A stretch of DNA of 64,000 nt from Blumeriella jaapii. Taxonomy: Eukaryota > Ascomycota > Leotiomycetes > Helotiales > Drepanopezizaceae. Made by a program: the position numbers and the translations under genes. The notes beneath the pieces were generated by a model that did no database searches, was not told the DNA's origin, and saw nothing but the letters and a program-made list of their open reading frames with translations. Location: positions 186,001-250,000 of the forward strand of contig VWND01000029.1 of the NCBI GenBank assembly GCA_009599575.1. Direction: 5' to 3'. Shown here one piece after another: positions 1 to 11,046 of the stretch. How positions within the stretch are numbered: position 1 is the stretch's first letter; every line of letters starts with the position of its first letter.

Positions 1-1181
1 ACTTGGGGTATCTGGTGCCTCTGTTAAAGATGGCAGATTTTCTCAGAGCTGGTGTGGAGGTATGCGATGCTGATCTTCCTAATACAGACAATGACGAGAC
101 TGACGATGTACAGTTCAACATTTGTCTAGGAGGTGACGACGGACACCCCAATTCGGAGCTTGGGGAGCTGACGGACCAACAGACATATACGGATTCCTCA
201 TCAACTTCAAGTACCCTTACGGCCAAGTTCAGGAGCGCAAGAAGTTCTACAAATTCGTGTTCCAAGCCGTTTTCGAAGCGCTTGGCATTCCTGCGTTGAG
301 CATCCCATTCATCGAGGAGTCCTCGTACGCCCTCGGCCCCGAGCACATCATGGACATGTACAAACTCTCGGCCTTGTCATCTCAGCGCCAGCTGCAGAAG
401 ACGGGAGACGAAGTGGGAGTGAGCACAATGTTCGGACCTAGTACGTGGTGCAACTCGCGTTCTCTCGATGGCTACTGACCGCAATCGAAAGTGCTCACGC
501 CGATTCTGCAAGCCTTGGACGAGGAATATCAATCGTCGGATTTCTCCTTTGGCGGCCTGGACCAGGTGGGAGGCTCTTCGTGTCCCTTCTCGTCGCGTGT
601 AGGCTGACGGAAACAAGCGAGGTCTGTTTGGATTTGCCGAGGAGTTTCTCCCCAAGATGGGATACAAGCAGCGCGCGCACCTGATGAACGACATGCTCCC
701 GGGGCTCAACGGGGGGAAGATGTCGGCATCCCTTCCCGAGTCCAAAATCGACTGTCTCGACCCTCCAGGGACTGTTCGCAGCAAAATCCTAGCGGTGCGG
801 TGCAAGCAAGGGGACGCGCAGACGAATGGGCTCTTGGCTATCGTGAGGTTGATCCTGATCCCCCTCGCTCGACTGAGGCACGAACGATCCCGTGGAGAAA
901 ATGGCTTTGGTTCCACCAAGGAGGACGCTGAGTCTGGACTGCGGAGTGACGCCCCGACTGGGACGGTCTTTAGCATGAGTGTGAATGGGACTACCAGGCA
1001 CTACAGGACGTATCTCGAGGTCGAGCACGAGTACATGCAGTTGCGATGCCACGAATCGTTCAAGCTGGCCGTGGCGGCATCGATCAACCAGCTTCTAGCT
1101 CGGGTGCGAGAGTCTTACTTCACCAATCCGGAATGGCAAGCGGTGGAGAAACTGGCCTACCCTGGAACGGAGGAAGAGTAA
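1..1181 (+). CDS. Tyrosyl-tRNA synthetase, C-terminal part, divergent (5' end outside window)
   Basis: Class I aminoacyl-tRNA synthetase that charges tRNA-Tyr. The gene enters from the left edge, so the N-terminus and HIGH-type motif are missing. It reads YLVPLLKMADFLRAGVEV, an intron (about 60 to 170), then DIYGFLINFKYPY. Two further introns fit at 441-491 (gtacgt..aaag) and 566-617 (gtggga..caag). Hallmarks are LQALDEEY, FGGLDQRG, GYKQRAHLMNDM, the KMSKS-type loop GGKMSASLPESK and SKIDCLDPP. The stop is at 1179-1181. The order matches eukaryotic/archaeal cytosolic TyrRS. Several normally constant stretches are altered: the segment before LQALDEEY is replaced and the usual FGGVDQRK has become FGGLDQRG. 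It may therefore be a diverged paralogue rather than the main housekeeping copy. The family call is firm; exact exon 1/2 borders are not. Confidence 0.85.
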
Positions 1182-2676
1182 GATTCCCACGATACTGCTT
1201 GCAATCGCTGACGCGCGTTGCCAGATTCGTGTCGACGCACGGAGCTGGGGCTTGGTGCTGATGAGAAATCTCGATTTCCATCCAGGAGCTATCGCCACAG
1301 CTTAACGTCTTGGTGACGCGAAGAGGATGGTTTAGTTTTGCTGAGTAGGAGAGAAATCAAATAAAAACAAGAGTTCAAGAGAAGTGACAGACGTGTACAA
1401 ACCGTGAAAGGCCTTGCCCAATCGTAAGAAAGAGCTAGTGATAACTTAGCACGTTGGGAGCAGAATCAACAGAGATCCTCAGCCTAAAAACATGCAAAGC
1501 TTCATGTTGCAGTACGCGGCATTCGCGCTTGGTATGGTAGCACAGAGATGGTGTCAGAGCTCTGAGGAAGGAATCTTATGATTTAAAAAATGATTTCGGG
1601 CGATGAATGGGGCGTATCCTGTACACTCTTAAAGGTCAGATATATATACATGTATATATGTATATATATATATATATACAAACATACAAGATGTGAAAAA
1701 GATCAACGCGATCCGTTCAAAACACTATCTACAGCAACAACATAAAACTATGAGGACCAGAGCATAAAATAGCGAGGATCCATCAACGGGGCCTCAAGGG
1801 ATCACATATCATAAAAAAAGCAGTTTTTCCACAATCACTTGAAACCAAAAAAAATGCAGAAGGTAGAGGTTACGAAGGGGAGGGAGAGCTTGATGTATGT
1901 GCCTATGTATGTATAGTAACACTTAAGCGAAGGAAAGATACGTACCTACCACAGATAGCCGAGCTGAAAAAGCCATAAGGACGAAACGAATCAAGGGCAG
2001 TGGAAACGAAATGTCGACCAGTCGGTTGGCTAGTTGTCTGATATATGTTTACATTCATACATACATACATTCATACATATATATATATATACATACATAC
2101 ATACATACATACATTTGGTCTAGGTAGGTTAGGTAGGTAGGTAGGTAGGTAGGTAATTAATTTTCCACTTTCCGACTCCCACTCCCCCCCCCCTCCCCCT
2201 CACGCCCATCGACTTCCAACCGCCCTCGTCCTCGCTCATCCCATCCCATCCCATCCCATGTCATCCCATCCCATCCTACCCGGCTAGATAGATAGATAGA
2301 TGGGTGAGCAGCATCTCAATCGCCGTCTCGAAAGTACAATTACACGCCCTTTCACCTGCATCGGCATCGGCATTTCGCATCGTCTTCCATGCCATCTTCG
2401 TGCTCATCTGCCGTACCATTGCATTCCGTACCATGCATACCATACACCACGAATATACTCTCACATACCTACATGAAGCCATCATCCACGCAGCCATCTA
2501 CAAACCCAGCCATCATCCCGTCAACCCACCCACCAACCCCTAGCAAGATGCCGTCAAGGGAAAGAAGAAGACAAAAGAGGTTACAACGAATGGAAAACAT
2601 TGCAGGGTCGGGTATTGATCACCATCGCCACTCATCTCTCATCTCGTCCCTGATCTCATCTCGTCCCCATCTCATC
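1182..2676. other. Intergenic, microsatellite-rich
   Basis: No gene is seen in this 1.5 kb between the TyrRS and striatin 3' ends. It holds TA-rich runs (about 1642-1680), CATA/TACA tetranucleotide runs (about 2050-2115), TAGG repeats (about 2118-2155) and CCATC repeats (about 2238-2277). The small ORFs across these repeats are low-complexity. Confidence 0.6.
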
Positions 2677-5485
2677 TCATCTGGCAAAGACCTTCACCAC
2701 GCCATCGCCGCCCGCGCTAACGACCCAGCGCCCGTCACAGCTCCAGCTCACCGAGCACACGCCCTCGCCGCGCATCAGCCGGTGGCTCGTGATCTCCTGG
2801 ACGCAGCTCCGCTTCTCCATGCTCCAGAAGCGCAGGCTCGCGTCGTGGCCGGCCGAGACGAGTTCCCTGCCGTCGGGCGACAGCGAGAGCGACGAGATGG
2901 CAGCCGGGTGCGCGAGCATGTTGTACGTGCATTGGCCTGTTGTACCGTCGTTAGAACGGCGGGCTCTACGACAGAGATGGGAAGGGAAGGGGGGTGGGGG
3001 GGTTGCTTACCGCTGTTTGCGTCGTAGAATCGAATGTATCGGTCTTCGTGGCCAGAGATGATGGTGCCCTCCACGCCGCTGCTGGAGCCCGTGGCTCCGG
3101 CAATGACGCCCTCCTCTTCCGAGAGGCTGCGGCTTGAATCGAAAGTGAGGGAGCTGTCTAGACCACTGGTCGTTGCCACGATGGCGTTGACCCCAGAGGG
3201 GAAGCTGGGGTCGTACGTTTCGAGGCTGGCCATCGCAGCAACCTCCTCGCCGGTCCGGGTGTCGTACACCAGCACAGCGGCGTCCGAGTAGGATACCGCG
3301 AAGGAATCTCCTGAAGGAGACAGCGGTGTGATGCAGGTTGGCGAGGCCGCTGTTGGTCCGAGAGATGGAGTGGATAAGCGTGTAGTGAAAAGGGGAGTTC
3401 GATGCTATGCTCGGCTGTGGAGAGGAAGGGAATGCGGACCCAGACGAGGTAGAGTTCCCACGTTGGCGACCCCCTCGCCGTCCGCTCCCCCCGGGCGCCG
3501 AAGGGGAGATCATCAGCGGCGGCGTACTGACCGACCAGACCTTCACCGTCCCGTCTGCGCTTCCTGATGCCAGGAGAATCCGGTCAGGGCCACCGTAGGC
3601 GTTGCTGGCACCGAATATCGACCCGGTCATTCCGGGCAACACGCAGATAGCCCAGACCGCGTCCGTATGACCATCCAAGGTCGCCTTGGGGTCGATGCGA
3701 CCCTTCTCCCATATTCGTACAGTCGCATCTTGTCCCCCCGAGAAGATCCACCCATCGCCTTGAGCTCTGCCCCCGCTTGAGAAGTTATGTGACGGCGACC
3801 AAGCAGCAAGAGACATCACGGTTCCGGTGTGACCGCGATGCGTGAAGTAGCTCGCAATGTCGAGATCGTTCGCCGTGTGGTGCATTCCTCCCTGGGTCTC
3901 GTAGCGAGCGGGTATGATCCACCTCTTGATCGTTCCGTCGTCGCCAGCCGTACATATCTCGGGCTCCCCCGGAGTTCCACCGCCAGTGAAGATCACGGAG
4001 CGGACGGCATCCAGATGTCCCCGGAGTCCAAATCTGACCTTGAAGCTCCCTCCATCGACCTTCTGCGCCTGGTTAAGGGAGAGTTCTGGTTCGCCACTCT
4101 TGCGCCGCGACATGGATCCCTTCCGCCGATGCGAACCCGGTCCACGATTCGGGGATTTAGGCACGTCTTGCGCGACGGGGAACAGCTCGGTATCAGGTCG
4201 TTGAGGCGCGGGTTGCGGTTCGGGCTCGGAGAACTGAGCAGATTCATTGAAGTCCCAGCCTTCTGCTTCGATCTCCGGTGTCTTCTCCGTCTCTTCGACA
4301 CTGATCTCGCGAGAGTACGGATCGAAGCTGTGGTTGGCCTTGGTGACCGGCTCCTCTACGGGCTGTTCCGGCATCTGGAAGCTCGGGGTCCATTCTTGCG
4401 AGGAAGGCAGCGGCTGCTGGTCCGCTAAGGATCGAGCAACGGGGGGATCTGGGTCTCGCATGGGTAGATTCGAGCTTGTTGGGACGGACGGCGGGAGGTG
4501 GTTGGGTGTGGGTGAGGGCCTCGATAGACTCGACTCTCGCAAGTGCTTCTGCCGTGACTGCTGTTGATACATCTCCTCCAGACTCTGTTGGCCTTGTCCT
4601 GCGCCGTAGGGCGGCTGTAGCAGGATCTCTTCGGGGGGCGCTGGTTCTCGAGGTGGGAGGGGGTTGGACGGCGAGACCATCAAGTACGTGAGCTCGCCCT
4701 GCGTCTTGTCCATGAACCCCTTCAGACTTCCTCTGTCCGGGTCGTCGTCGAATTTCTCGCCCGGTCCCTCGGTATCCAGAAAGGAATTGTGAGGCCTTTC
4801 TTGCGCTACTTCGAGGTCAGCAGCGCCCACGCATCCCGCTTGGAAGAAACACATACGGCGCTCCGGCTTGACCGCCAGATTTTCCTTCTCCTTCTCCTTC
4901 TCCTTCTCCTTCTCCTTCTCCTTCTCCTTGCTGTCGCCGGAAGATTCCTTGCTCTGGGGGCTTGCGCTGGACTTCAGGGCCTTGACCTGCGCATCCCGGT
5001 GCTTCAACGCCTTCTCCAGCATGATGATGTATTTCTTCAGGCTCTTGTTGCTCGCATCACTCTTCCGCGTGCTGCCCTCGAGCCTCGCGATGCGCCCCTT
5101 CATCTCCTGTCTCTCGATCTCCCATGCGTTTCGATCTCTCTCGTGTCGGTGCCACTATGCCGGGGTGTCAGTATGCGGCTTGGTACGAATTCTGGGGAGG
5201 GCCCCTTTCGTCGTAGCAGAGCAGCAGGACGCGCGGGGGGGGGGGGGGGGGGGGGGGGGGGGTTCAAACGAACGAGCCTGGTACGGACCTCTGTTTGTAG
5301 AAACCTCATCACACCTGTCGAGATCAGCAGTGAACCCAAGATCCGCCGTGCGAGCGCCGCAAACCTTGAAGAGTGTATTCGGTCCCCTGGGGGTGATTTG
5401 CCTGCTGCTGGGCGCCATCTCCACCACCACCGTTGCCGCCGCCATTCGACCCCGTCCCCATGCCCGAGACGGACTGCCAGGCCAT
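2677..5485 (-). CDS. pro11: Striatin-family WD40 scaffold protein (STRIPAK), with one apparent frameshift
   Basis: Striatin homologue (PRO11 of Sordaria, HAM-3 of Neurospora), scaffold of the STRIPAK phosphatase-kinase complex in cell fusion and fruiting-body development. The start at 5485 gives [10 protein letters not shown]. Exon 1 ends in QGTEYTLQ, exon 2 encodes VMRFLQTE, and after an intron with a long G run the protein resumes [14 protein letters not shown]: the caveolin-binding/coiled-coil region. A Lys-Glu repeat (about 4868-4930), a disordered Pro-rich middle and C-terminal WD40 repeats follow ([40 protein letters not shown] at the end). A last intron lies about 2929-3015. Near 3345-3350 the frame shifts: upstream reads SISRTNSG, downstream reads [15 protein letters not shown]. 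One extra base there explains it. The family is certain; whether the shift is real or an assembly error is unknown. Confidence 0.9.
4868..4932 (-). repeat. Hexanucleotide repeat inside striatin CDS
   Basis: A GAGAAG/CTTCTC tract, about nine units, encodes an alternating Glu-Lys stretch between the coiled coil and the disordered region. It keeps the frame, so length changes would be tolerated. Confidence 0.85.
5235..5262. repeat. Poly-G tract (about 28 G) in a striatin intron
   Basis: Uninterrupted G run inside the intron between the MRFLQTE and WHRHERD exons. Exact length is likely unreliable in any assembly. Confidence 0.8.
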
Positions 5486-5974
5486 CTCGTCGATCACGCT
5501 CTGTTGGCGCCGCTGTGCGTGATGCGCGAGGGCATCTGGCGCAAGTTCCCTTCCCCCTAAGAGCTGGTGGAATTCTCGGCTGGAGCTCAGCTCAATTGAC
5601 CATGGCTCGCAGTTTCGTCGGACGGACCGCAGCGGTTGTTAAAACGAGAGTTCCTAGAGCTGAGCGAGGGACGAAGATGTACCAAAGGTGGTGAGATGTG
5701 AAGCGTGGTGGTGGTGGTGGTGGTGGTGGTGATTGTTGTTGTTGTTGGTGTTGTTCAACTGGCTGGCAGAAGTCGCGTTGAAAGTTCCAGCGTGGGCCAG
5801 ATATGTCAGGCATCCACGACCAAGTGCGTGTGTCGCCGTAAGGCATCAACAATGTCGGCCGCGGCGCGGGAGAAAGGAGGTCGACGGGCCATGGAAGTCT
5901 GATATTGGCCCAGCGGCATACGATCGTGGCCGGCATTTTGATAGTTATCTATGCAATGGGAGGATGAATGCAGT

Positions 5975-6061
5975 GTCTTGACATGATCGCTGTTCTATCC
6001 CAAGTCTTAACATGATCGCTGTTCTATCCCAAGTCTTAACAAAATCGCTGTTCTATCACAA
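5975..6061. repeat. Three tandem 29-bp units
   Basis: Three consecutive copies of a 29-bp unit beginning gtcttgacatgatcgctg and ending tatcccaa, with few differences, between PHO88 (3' side) and striatin (5' side). The rest of 5486-6333 holds GGT repeats (about 5706-5750) and no gene. The repeat lies where striatin's promoter should be. Confidence 0.85.
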
Positions 6062-6333
6062 GTCTTTTATTTTTATTTTTGATCGATGGTCACATTGAGC
6101 GTGGAGAAAGTCCAAGATAATAAAGACTTCACATTTGCAACGGAGATGCAAAGGTGTACTGTAGATTCATGTCGCTGCTGACTGTAGCAACACCAGCGGC
6201 TACCGCCACCGAGCTGCCTCATGCCCATGCCGCATCGTATGTCCAACGCCACCCGGCCGGCCATACACGTACAGATAGATAGATAGACCTTCTCGAGCCT
6301 CGGTCCTAACCTCCAGCAGATCCAGCCCTCTCT

Positions 6334-7126
6334 CTACTCGTCCTTGACCCCTCCGCGTCCAGCCTTCTCCGCGGCCGCAATCGACTTCTTGTCCTGGACC
6401 GGGGCCGCGCCGCCCTGGAGACCCGACATCAGTCCCGCGGGGGCCTTGAACGGGCGCTTCAGATCGCCGCTGGCGGGCTGTCCGAACAGGTGGATCTTGA
6501 TCATGTTGCCCTCGAGCGCGCCCTTGAGCGGGATGATAGATTGGATGACCAGCGGGTTGGTGTACTTGAAGTACAGGTGCATCACGCACATCATGCCCAC
6601 GCCCATCAGCTGTGCCTTGTAGAGCGCCCTCATCTGCGCGACATCGTATGCGTGCACGGTGGTCGTAATGAGCTTAGGCTCCTCGGTGGATCCCAGCTGG
6701 GGCTGTTCGACGTACTTGAGGGTCGTCATGTCTACGGACAGTTAGTGAGTTGGTCGTGGTAGGTCTCGAGATGGCATCTCCGGCTATTCACAGGCAGCAG
6801 GCCCAGACCAGACCAGAATAGACCAGAACAGACCAGAACAGACCAGACCAGACCAGACCAACCAGACCAGACGCGATGCTCACTCACCCTTCTTCTTGTT
6901 GATCTGGAAATGCACGTAGGCGTAGACAGAGATGATAATCACGTTCGAGACAACGTAGGCCACGCGGATCATGTTGAGAACGTTGGGGTCATCCATGGGG
7001 ATCTTCTTGGAGACTTGCATCATCACGAGGATGATGACCAAGTTGGTGCTGTCCCGTTTCTATTAGCATTGTGTCGTGCGAAGACTTCGAGGGCGTGTGA
7101 ATGTACATTTGCGGGCTCAGCGCCAT
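6334..7126 (-). CDS. PHO88: PHO88/SND3 family ER membrane protein
   Basis: PHO88 (SND3), an ER membrane protein linked to phosphate-transporter maturation and SRP-independent targeting. Three exons (7107-7126, 6888-7048, 6334-6731) with clean GT..AG borders give 192 aa, the usual family length. The N-terminus joins as MALSPQITNLVIILVMMQ, followed by SKKIPMDDPNVLNMIRVAY, a membrane segment ending in AYVHFQINKKK, then DMTTLKYVEQPQ, a second hydrophobic segment (LMGVGMMCVMHLYFKY) and the typical tail with IQSIIPLKGALE, KIHLFGQPASGDLKRPF and a basic C-terminus. Intron 2 contains GACCA pentanucleotide repeats (about 6808-6865). Confidence 0.95.
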
Positions 7127-8031
7127 TGTGAAAGAAAGAATCGATCACGGTGATTTGAGAGTGGTATCGTAAGGGTTGAGGCACGGCCAGAGTCGTCGAA
7201 TTTTGAGCGACGTCGGGCGACGGGAAGGGGTGAAGTCGCCAATTGGGAAGTGGTGAAGTGGCGATGTGGTGATGCGGTGAAGTGGTGAAGTGGTGATGTG
7301 GTGAAGTGGTGATAAAGTGGTGTTGAGGATGTTTTTCGCGATGCTGGACACAGAAAAGCATGAGCGCGCCGCTAATCCAGATGCGGTAAGTGCATGCACA
7401 CAAAGGACAGTTTTCCGGAAACACCGTGAACGATTTCCGTCTCGGCCCGTTTTTATCCCGCGCTAGCCCACCGGGTCTCTTCGCTTGTTTTGTTGACATC
7501 GTCGCCGCACAGTTCTCTGGTGTGGTCTGGCAGGTCAGTGAATATCTGCAGAGCAAGGAACCTGGTCGCGCCGTGCTTCATTGCTTTTTCTTCTGATGTA
7601 GCACCATGCATCACTTGGTCTATCTACGCGCATGGGTGCGATCCCAGCTACAGTAGGAGTAACTCGTCTCGTCGTTGCATGCAGCGGACCAAGTGCCATC
7701 TCCGATTTTCCATTGCAGGTCTCCGTCCCTCGGGCCATCCATGGATCTAGATGCGATATGTTCATCTGCATGGTATGTGGCCAGCAAAACGGGCCTGGAA
7801 TCCGCAACGAATCCGCAACGCTAGATCATTATTGGTGGTCGAATCTCCATATAGAGAGAGAGAGTTTTCCGTTGTGGATCTTGCGGCGGGAACTCGCCGG
7901 CTTGGTATGGAGGAGCGCTTAAGGTAGGTGCTAACCGCTATCCTGTAGAGGGGTGAAGTCGTATAAGGCGAGAAGTTTCCTCGAACCCCCGCGCCATTCA
8001 CACCACTTCGGAATCTCCTAGTCTGACAGCC
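7127..8031. promoter_or_regulatory. Divergent intergenic region, PHO88 / MFS permease
   Basis: 905 bp between two divergently transcribed genes, so it must hold both promoters. Just upstream of PHO88, about 7240-7320, is a degenerate minisatellite of GTGGTGAA-type units. No specific binding site could be assigned. Confidence 0.5.
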
Positions 8032-9956
8032 ATGGCCACCTCCTCAGACAGTAAAGAAGTCGGGCGCGAGACGTCCTCGGAGCAGCGAAGCGAGCCTGTT
8101 GCGAAGGACTCGTACAGCCCCAGCAGCACAGACGAGACTCTGTCGCAATGGTCTGAGGAAGACCAGAAGAAGATCCTCCGGAAGGTGGACATACGTCTCA
8201 TCCCCACCTGTGGCCTGTTGTACTGTATGTGTCTGCTGGATCGAACGAACCTGTCAAGTGCGGCCATCGCGGGGTAAGCTCGATGCTTTATGGCTTCCCT
8301 GAACACATGGTCTGATGAGTGTGGAACAGGATGAATGTCGAGCTGAACCTCACGAAAGTTAATGGCGTAGATCGATACGTAGGTTCTAGACATCTCGACA
8401 CATATAGGATGACATATGTATAGTGATCGTCTCGGGAACACGCGCTGACCTGGCTAGTCCATCGTTACCCTGGTGTTCTTCATCACCTACACGATTTTCC
8501 AGCCCCCGGGCACCATTCTCTGCCGCAAGATCGGCCCCCGCGTGTTCCTGTCCCTGCTCGCGTTCTGCTGGGGCTGCGTGACGATCGGCCATGGCTTCGC
8601 GCAGCACTGGACGCAATTGATAGCGCTGCGTCTGGTTCTGGGGCTTTTCGAGGTAAGACACGTGCCTCGACCTGGAAGGTATGAAAACATCCGCTTACGG
8701 GAGCAGGCGGCCTTCTTTCCTGGGGTGGTGTTTCTGCTGTCGACTTGGTACAAACGATACGAGATGGGGAAGCGCTACGCCTTCTTCTACCTGATCGGGG
8801 TTGTGGCCACGGCCTTCGGAGGAATCATGGCCTACGGCCTGATGCAGATGGACGGGCTGTCCGGCTATCGAGGCTGGAGATGGATCTTTATCATCCAAGG
8901 CATTGTAAGTACATCCTCAGCGCCCACGTCCATCCCTTGCTAAAGTTACGAGTTAACCTGCGTCGCGGCGGGCTTCGGCGCTGTCTTCCTGCTCTCGTTC
9001 CCCGACAACACCAGCTCCCGCTCACTGCGCTTCCTCACGCCCGGGGAGCAACAATGCATCATCAAGCGTGTCAACGCCGACCGGGGCGACGCCGACAACA
9101 CCAAGTTCAACTTCCGAGAGTGGATGGCGTCGGGTAAAGACTGGAAGATCTGGGCGTACGCAGTGATCTTCGGCTGCATCACCACCATCAGCTACGCGCT
9201 GGCTTACTTCCTCCCCATCATCCTCAACATGGGACTCGGCTTTGATGTCGGGACGTCGCAGTGCTTGGTGGCGCCGCCTTATGTGTTCGGGGGTATTGTC
9301 GTAAGTGCTTCTCCAGCTTGATATCGGGCCATGGACGGAAGGTCGACATCTTGACTAACGCCGGTCAGATGATGTTCACCGGCTGGTGGGGTGACAAGTA
9401 CCAGTCGCGCGGTCTCCCGCTCGTCTTCAACGCCCTGCTCGCTCTTGTCGGGCTCTCCATCCTCGGCTTTCATCCCAACAGCAACGTCCGTTACTTTGGC
9501 GTCTTCCTCGCCACGGCGGGCGCCGCAGCTAACGGGCCCGTGTGCATGGCCTATCAGGTACGTCCGTCTGACTCTGCCTGCTCTTGATACCTTCGCACTC
9601 CCGCTCTGGGTGCTTCTTCTCTCTTGTCATCTGACCCATCCGCTCTCGCTCGCGCTCCAGCTGATCCATGCGCTCATCCCCCACAGGCCAACAACATCCG
9701 CGGGCAGTGGAAGCGCGCCTTCTGCTCGGCAACGCTGGTCGGCTTCGGCTCGCTGGGCGGCATTGTCGGCACCGTCTTCCGCAGCCAGGACAGCCCCGAC
9801 TACATACCAGGCATCAGCGTGGCGCTGGGCAGCCAGGTGGTGATCGTGGTCCTGGTTGGCGTGCTGACGCTCGAGTTCCGGCGGCAAAACGCGATGGCGG
9901 ATCGCGGCGAAAAGGTCCTGGAGGGCGGGGATTCCGAGTTTAGGTACACGCTCTAG
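8032..9956 (+). CDS. MFS permease, Dal5/anion:cation symporter family
   Basis: Twelve-helix major facilitator of the fungal allantoate/nicotinate/vitamin permease group (Dal5-like); plasma-membrane uptake of an organic anion is the likely role, substrate unknown. Seven exons (8032-8273, 8330-8378, 8458-8652, 8707-8904, 8953-9300, 9369-9557, 9687-9956) join in frame to 496 aa. Family marks are EEDQKKILRKVDIRLIP before helix 1, LLYCMCLLDRTNLSSAAIAG, the helix 2-3 region ending GPRVFLS, LGLFEAAFFPGVVFLLSTWY in helix 4, YRGWRWIFIIQGI, and the central loop LRFLTPGEQQCIIKRVNADR. The second half ends with ANNIRGQWKRAFCSA and a hydrophilic tail. The start follows the 5' intergenic region directly and no upstream in-frame Met is better. 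Substrate cannot be told from sequence. Confidence 0.92.
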
Positions 9957-11046
9957 GGGCGGTGAGAGGAACTTGGGTTTGGGTCTGGGGGTGAAATCAG
10001 GGCATTGGCATTGAAATCGATGGTGGAAAATAAAAAGGGGTGGATGTTCACGCTTCGTCTTTGTTTACTTGGCGGAGAGTGATGTGGACTAAGCGAGACC
10101 CCCTTCTTTCATAAATTCTCCGAGCTGGCATGACCTCACTCTGCATTACACATTCATAACGGAACTGCTCTCTGCAGCAAAACCTTATCCCCTTTCAGCG
10201 ACGCCCGAAGGAGAAAAGCGAAGGGAAAATTCGCCGTATAAAAGCCGTCACTTGATAGACACCGGGATGTGCTTCGCCCACACATATCTCAATCAGCATC
10301 GACACCTGCTTGCTAGGTATGTAGTACGTAGTGTAGCGTGAGCGCAGACGTGCATATTCTCAGTTAGAGGATGGATGAGAGAATAACGTAGACATGTATT
10401 TCTCTTTCTCCTAAATTGTTTAGCTAGTAATCCCCTTTTCTTCTACCTCCTAGCTCGGCCACTACTTAAATAGTAGAAAAGGGTTTATGAGTAGGTAGGC
10501 ACATCATCGATGATATAAAGATATCCTCGGAGGTGGATTGGGACTTGGGCAAAAGGGGCTTGAGGGGTGAGGGGTGAGGAGTGCTTCGTACAACAGAGAA
10601 TATCAGCTCTGCAACGATATCACGAGGAAACAAACTGTTGAAGCATTGAGTTTTTAACGCAAATCGTGAGTTGCTCATTGTCACCACTCCTATTATTTAT
10701 CAGGAGATCCAAACGCACAGCTACGGCAACGGCGCGCTCGCACACACCCGGGCATCCCGTTCATTTCACGCCCAGCTCTCAGCTCTCAGCTCTCAGCTCG
10801 CGGGTCCAGAGCGAGTTCTACACAAGATGTGTATGGCTCGTAAACCATTGAGAACAACAGCAGAGGAGAGAAGAAAGCGTAACAAGATTGGGAAGGGGAA
10901 ATCTCCGATGAGAATCATGGAAACCGTAAGCCAGACCGCGACGCCGAGTCGCAGACAACATGTAAACCAACACAAAGTGAGTTGCATTATTATATCACCC
11001 AGGCTCACGCTCGCTCTACAAGGAACCCCCTCCCTCTGCTCTCCGC
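9957..11046. other. Convergent intergenic region
   Basis: About 1.1 kb between the 3' ends of the Dal5-like permease and the sugar porter. A TATAAA-like motif near 10238 has no gene downstream. Small ORFs here are short and lack protein-like composition. No gene is seen. Confidence 0.5.

Noticed and set aside
2118..2155. Possible interstitial telomere repeat (TAGG runs)
   Set aside because: Unit is TAGG, not TTAGGG, and lies among other tetranucleotide repeats.
3829..4428. 199-codon plus-strand ORF
   Set aside because: It is the antisense shadow of striatin; the minus frame has coiled-coil and WD40 text.
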